Source: Kiloniellales bacterium (GTDB taxonomy: Bacteria; Pseudomonadota; Alphaproteobacteria; Kiloniellales; JAKSBE01). From it: DNA of 6,206 nucleotides. Under the pieces are notes generated by a model. That model did not search any database and was not told the DNA's origin. It saw only the letters and a list, made by a program, of their open reading frames with translations. The stretch lies in assembly GCA_030067055.1 (NCBI GenBank), contig JASJAL010000345.1, forward strand, positions 1 to 6,206, in the 5' to 3' direction. A program made the position numbers and the translations under genes. Positions 5,297 to 6,206 of the stretch are shown piece after piece (the stretch's first letter is position 1; every line of letters starts with the position of its first letter).

Positions 5297-6061
5297 ATGC
5301 TCGCGGACCTGCTGCCCGCCGGGATCTTCGCGGTCCTACTGGTCTTCGTCCGGGTCGGCGCCTCCCTGTCCCTGCTGCCGGCCTTCGGCGAGGCCTACGT
5401 CACCCCGCGCCTGCGCCTGGTCGTCGCCCTGGTGATCGCCCTCCTGCTGGCGCCGGTCTTGGCCGAGCAACTGCCGCCAATGCCGACGCAGCCGGCCGCC
5501 TTGCTGCTCTTGATCCTGGGCGAGGCGCTGGTCGGGATCTTTCTCGGCACCCTGGCCCGGATGTTCATGTCGGCGCTGACCACGGCCGGCATGGTCATCG
5601 CCTACATGAGCTCGCTCGCCAACGCGCTGGTGAACGACCCGACGGCCGAGCAACAGGGCTCGATCGCCGGTTCCTTCCTTTCGGTCACCGCTCTGCTGCT
5701 GATCATTACCCTGGACCTCCACCACATGCTGTTGATCGCGGTGATCGACAGCTACGGCCTCTTCGCTCCCGGGGTCGCGCCGCCGCTCGGGGATTTTTCG
5801 GACCTCATGGCGCGCACCGTGGCCAAGACCTTCCTGCTGGCGATCCAGATCGCCACGCCCTTCATCGCGGTCGGCTCGATCTTCTATCTCGGGCTGGGTC
5901 TGCTGGCCCGCCTGATGCCGCAGGCGCAGATCCTGTTCATCGCGATGCCGCTGCAGGTCATGGTCGGTATCTCGATGCTGGCGCTGGCCGTGCCCGCCGC
6001 CCTCGGCTGGTTCATCGCCAGCTTCGAGGACACCTTCCTGTCCTTCGTGGCGCCGCGCTGA
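5297..6061 (+). CDS. fliR: Flagellar export gate protein FliR
   Basis: FliR is the single-copy subunit that completes the FliPQR gate in the inner membrane and contacts FlhB. The 254-aa product is of normal length and highly hydrophobic, with about six helical membrane segments. Family features are visible: FVRVGASLSLLPAFGE (17-32), GEALVGIFLGTLARMF (75-90), LDLHHMLLIAVIDSY (139-153) and the C-terminal LGLLARLMPQAQILFIAMPL (200-219) followed by QVMVG. The ATG at 5297 has AGGAG 12 nt upstream, a slightly long spacing. The flhB start follows only 12 nt after the stop. Confidence 0.98.
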   Translation: MLADLLPAGIFAVLLVFVRVGASLSLLPAFGEAYVTPRLRLVVALVIALLLAPVLAEQLPPMPTQPAALLLLILGEALVGIFLGTLARMFMSALTTAGMVIAYMSSLANALVNDPTAEQQGSIAGSFLSVTALLLIITLDLHHMLLIAVIDSYGLFAPGVAPPLGDFSDLMARTVAKTFLLAIQIATPFIAVGSIFYLGLGLLARLMPQAQILFIAMPLQVMVGISMLALAVPAALGWFIASFEDTFLSFVAPR

Positions 6062-6073
6062 GGGCGAGCCGAC

Positions 6074-6206
6074 GTGAGCGACACCGCCAACAACGACGAC
6101 TCGCTAAAAACCGAGGAGCCGACCCAGAGGCGTCTCGAGGATGCCCGGGAAAAGGGTCAGGTCGCCAAGTCCCAGGAGGTCAGCCACTGGTTCATGATCC
6201 TGGCCT
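6074..6206 (+). CDS. flhB: Flagellar export switch protein FlhB (3' partial, first 44 codons)
   Basis: FlhB is an inner-membrane export component whose cytoplasmic domain self-cleaves and switches substrate specificity from hook to filament proteins. Only the N terminus is in the window. The GTG at 6074 is followed by an acidic stretch (SDTANNDDS) and the conserved basic amphipathic KTEEPTQRRLEDAREKGQVA, then KSQEVSHWFMILA at the beginning of the first membrane helix. The purine-rich GAGGGCGAG that overlaps the fliR stop serves as ribosome binding site. Membrane helices, the NPTH cleavage site and the C-terminal domain lie beyond the window edge. Confidence 0.95.
   Translation, partial: MSDTANNDDSLKTEEPTQRRLEDAREKGQVAKSQEVSHWFMILA

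Noticed and set aside
5336..5725. 129-codon open frame on the minus strand opposite fliR
   Set aside because: Gln/Asp/Gly/Arg-rich antisense shadow of a certain membrane-protein gene.

Overview
The window is a 6.2 kb, GC-rich stretch of a flagellar gene cluster. It most likely comes from an alphaproteobacterium of the Rhodospirillales type. This rests on the protein sequences (FlgB, FlgC, FliE, FliQ, FliR, FliP, CsrA), on the gene order flgB-flgC-fliE-fliQ-fliR-flhB, and on candidate CtrA-like sites. The genus cannot be read from the sequence.

Layout. Bases 1-1260 (+) hold the C-terminal part of a helical, TPR-like protein of unknown function whose start lies outside the window. Bases 1261-1429 are a convergent intergenic gap with nested palindromes that look like a dispersed REP-type element. 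Bases 1430-3601 (-) carry csrA, fhlB, a 106-aa unknown gene, fliO and fliP, transcribed in that order. fhlB/unknown and fliO/fliP each overlap by 4 bp, so they are probably translationally coupled. Bases 3602-3761 are a divergent, partly AT-rich control region between csrA and flgB. It holds a perfect TATAAT facing csrA, a CtrA-like box, and a 7-bp hairpin just before flgB. Bases 3762-6206 (+) carry flgB, flgC, fliE, fliQ, fliR and the first 44 codons of flhB, separated by 12-37 nt and probably one operon.

How they fit together. FliP, FliQ and FliR form the core gate of the flagellar type III export apparatus. FliO helps assemble FliP. FlhB is the substrate-specificity switch, and FhlB resembles only its cytoplasmic C-terminal part. 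FliE joins the export gate/MS ring to the rod, and FlgB and FlgC are proximal rod proteins exported early. The two divergent arms therefore encode export gate plus first substrates. CsrA, an RNA-binding translational regulator, sits between them and could add post-transcriptional control; this is inference.

Nothing in the window is clearly an unknown system. The least understood parts are the 106-aa gene between fhlB and fliO, the TPR-like protein, the csrA/flgB control region, and the structured intergenic element at 1296-1366.
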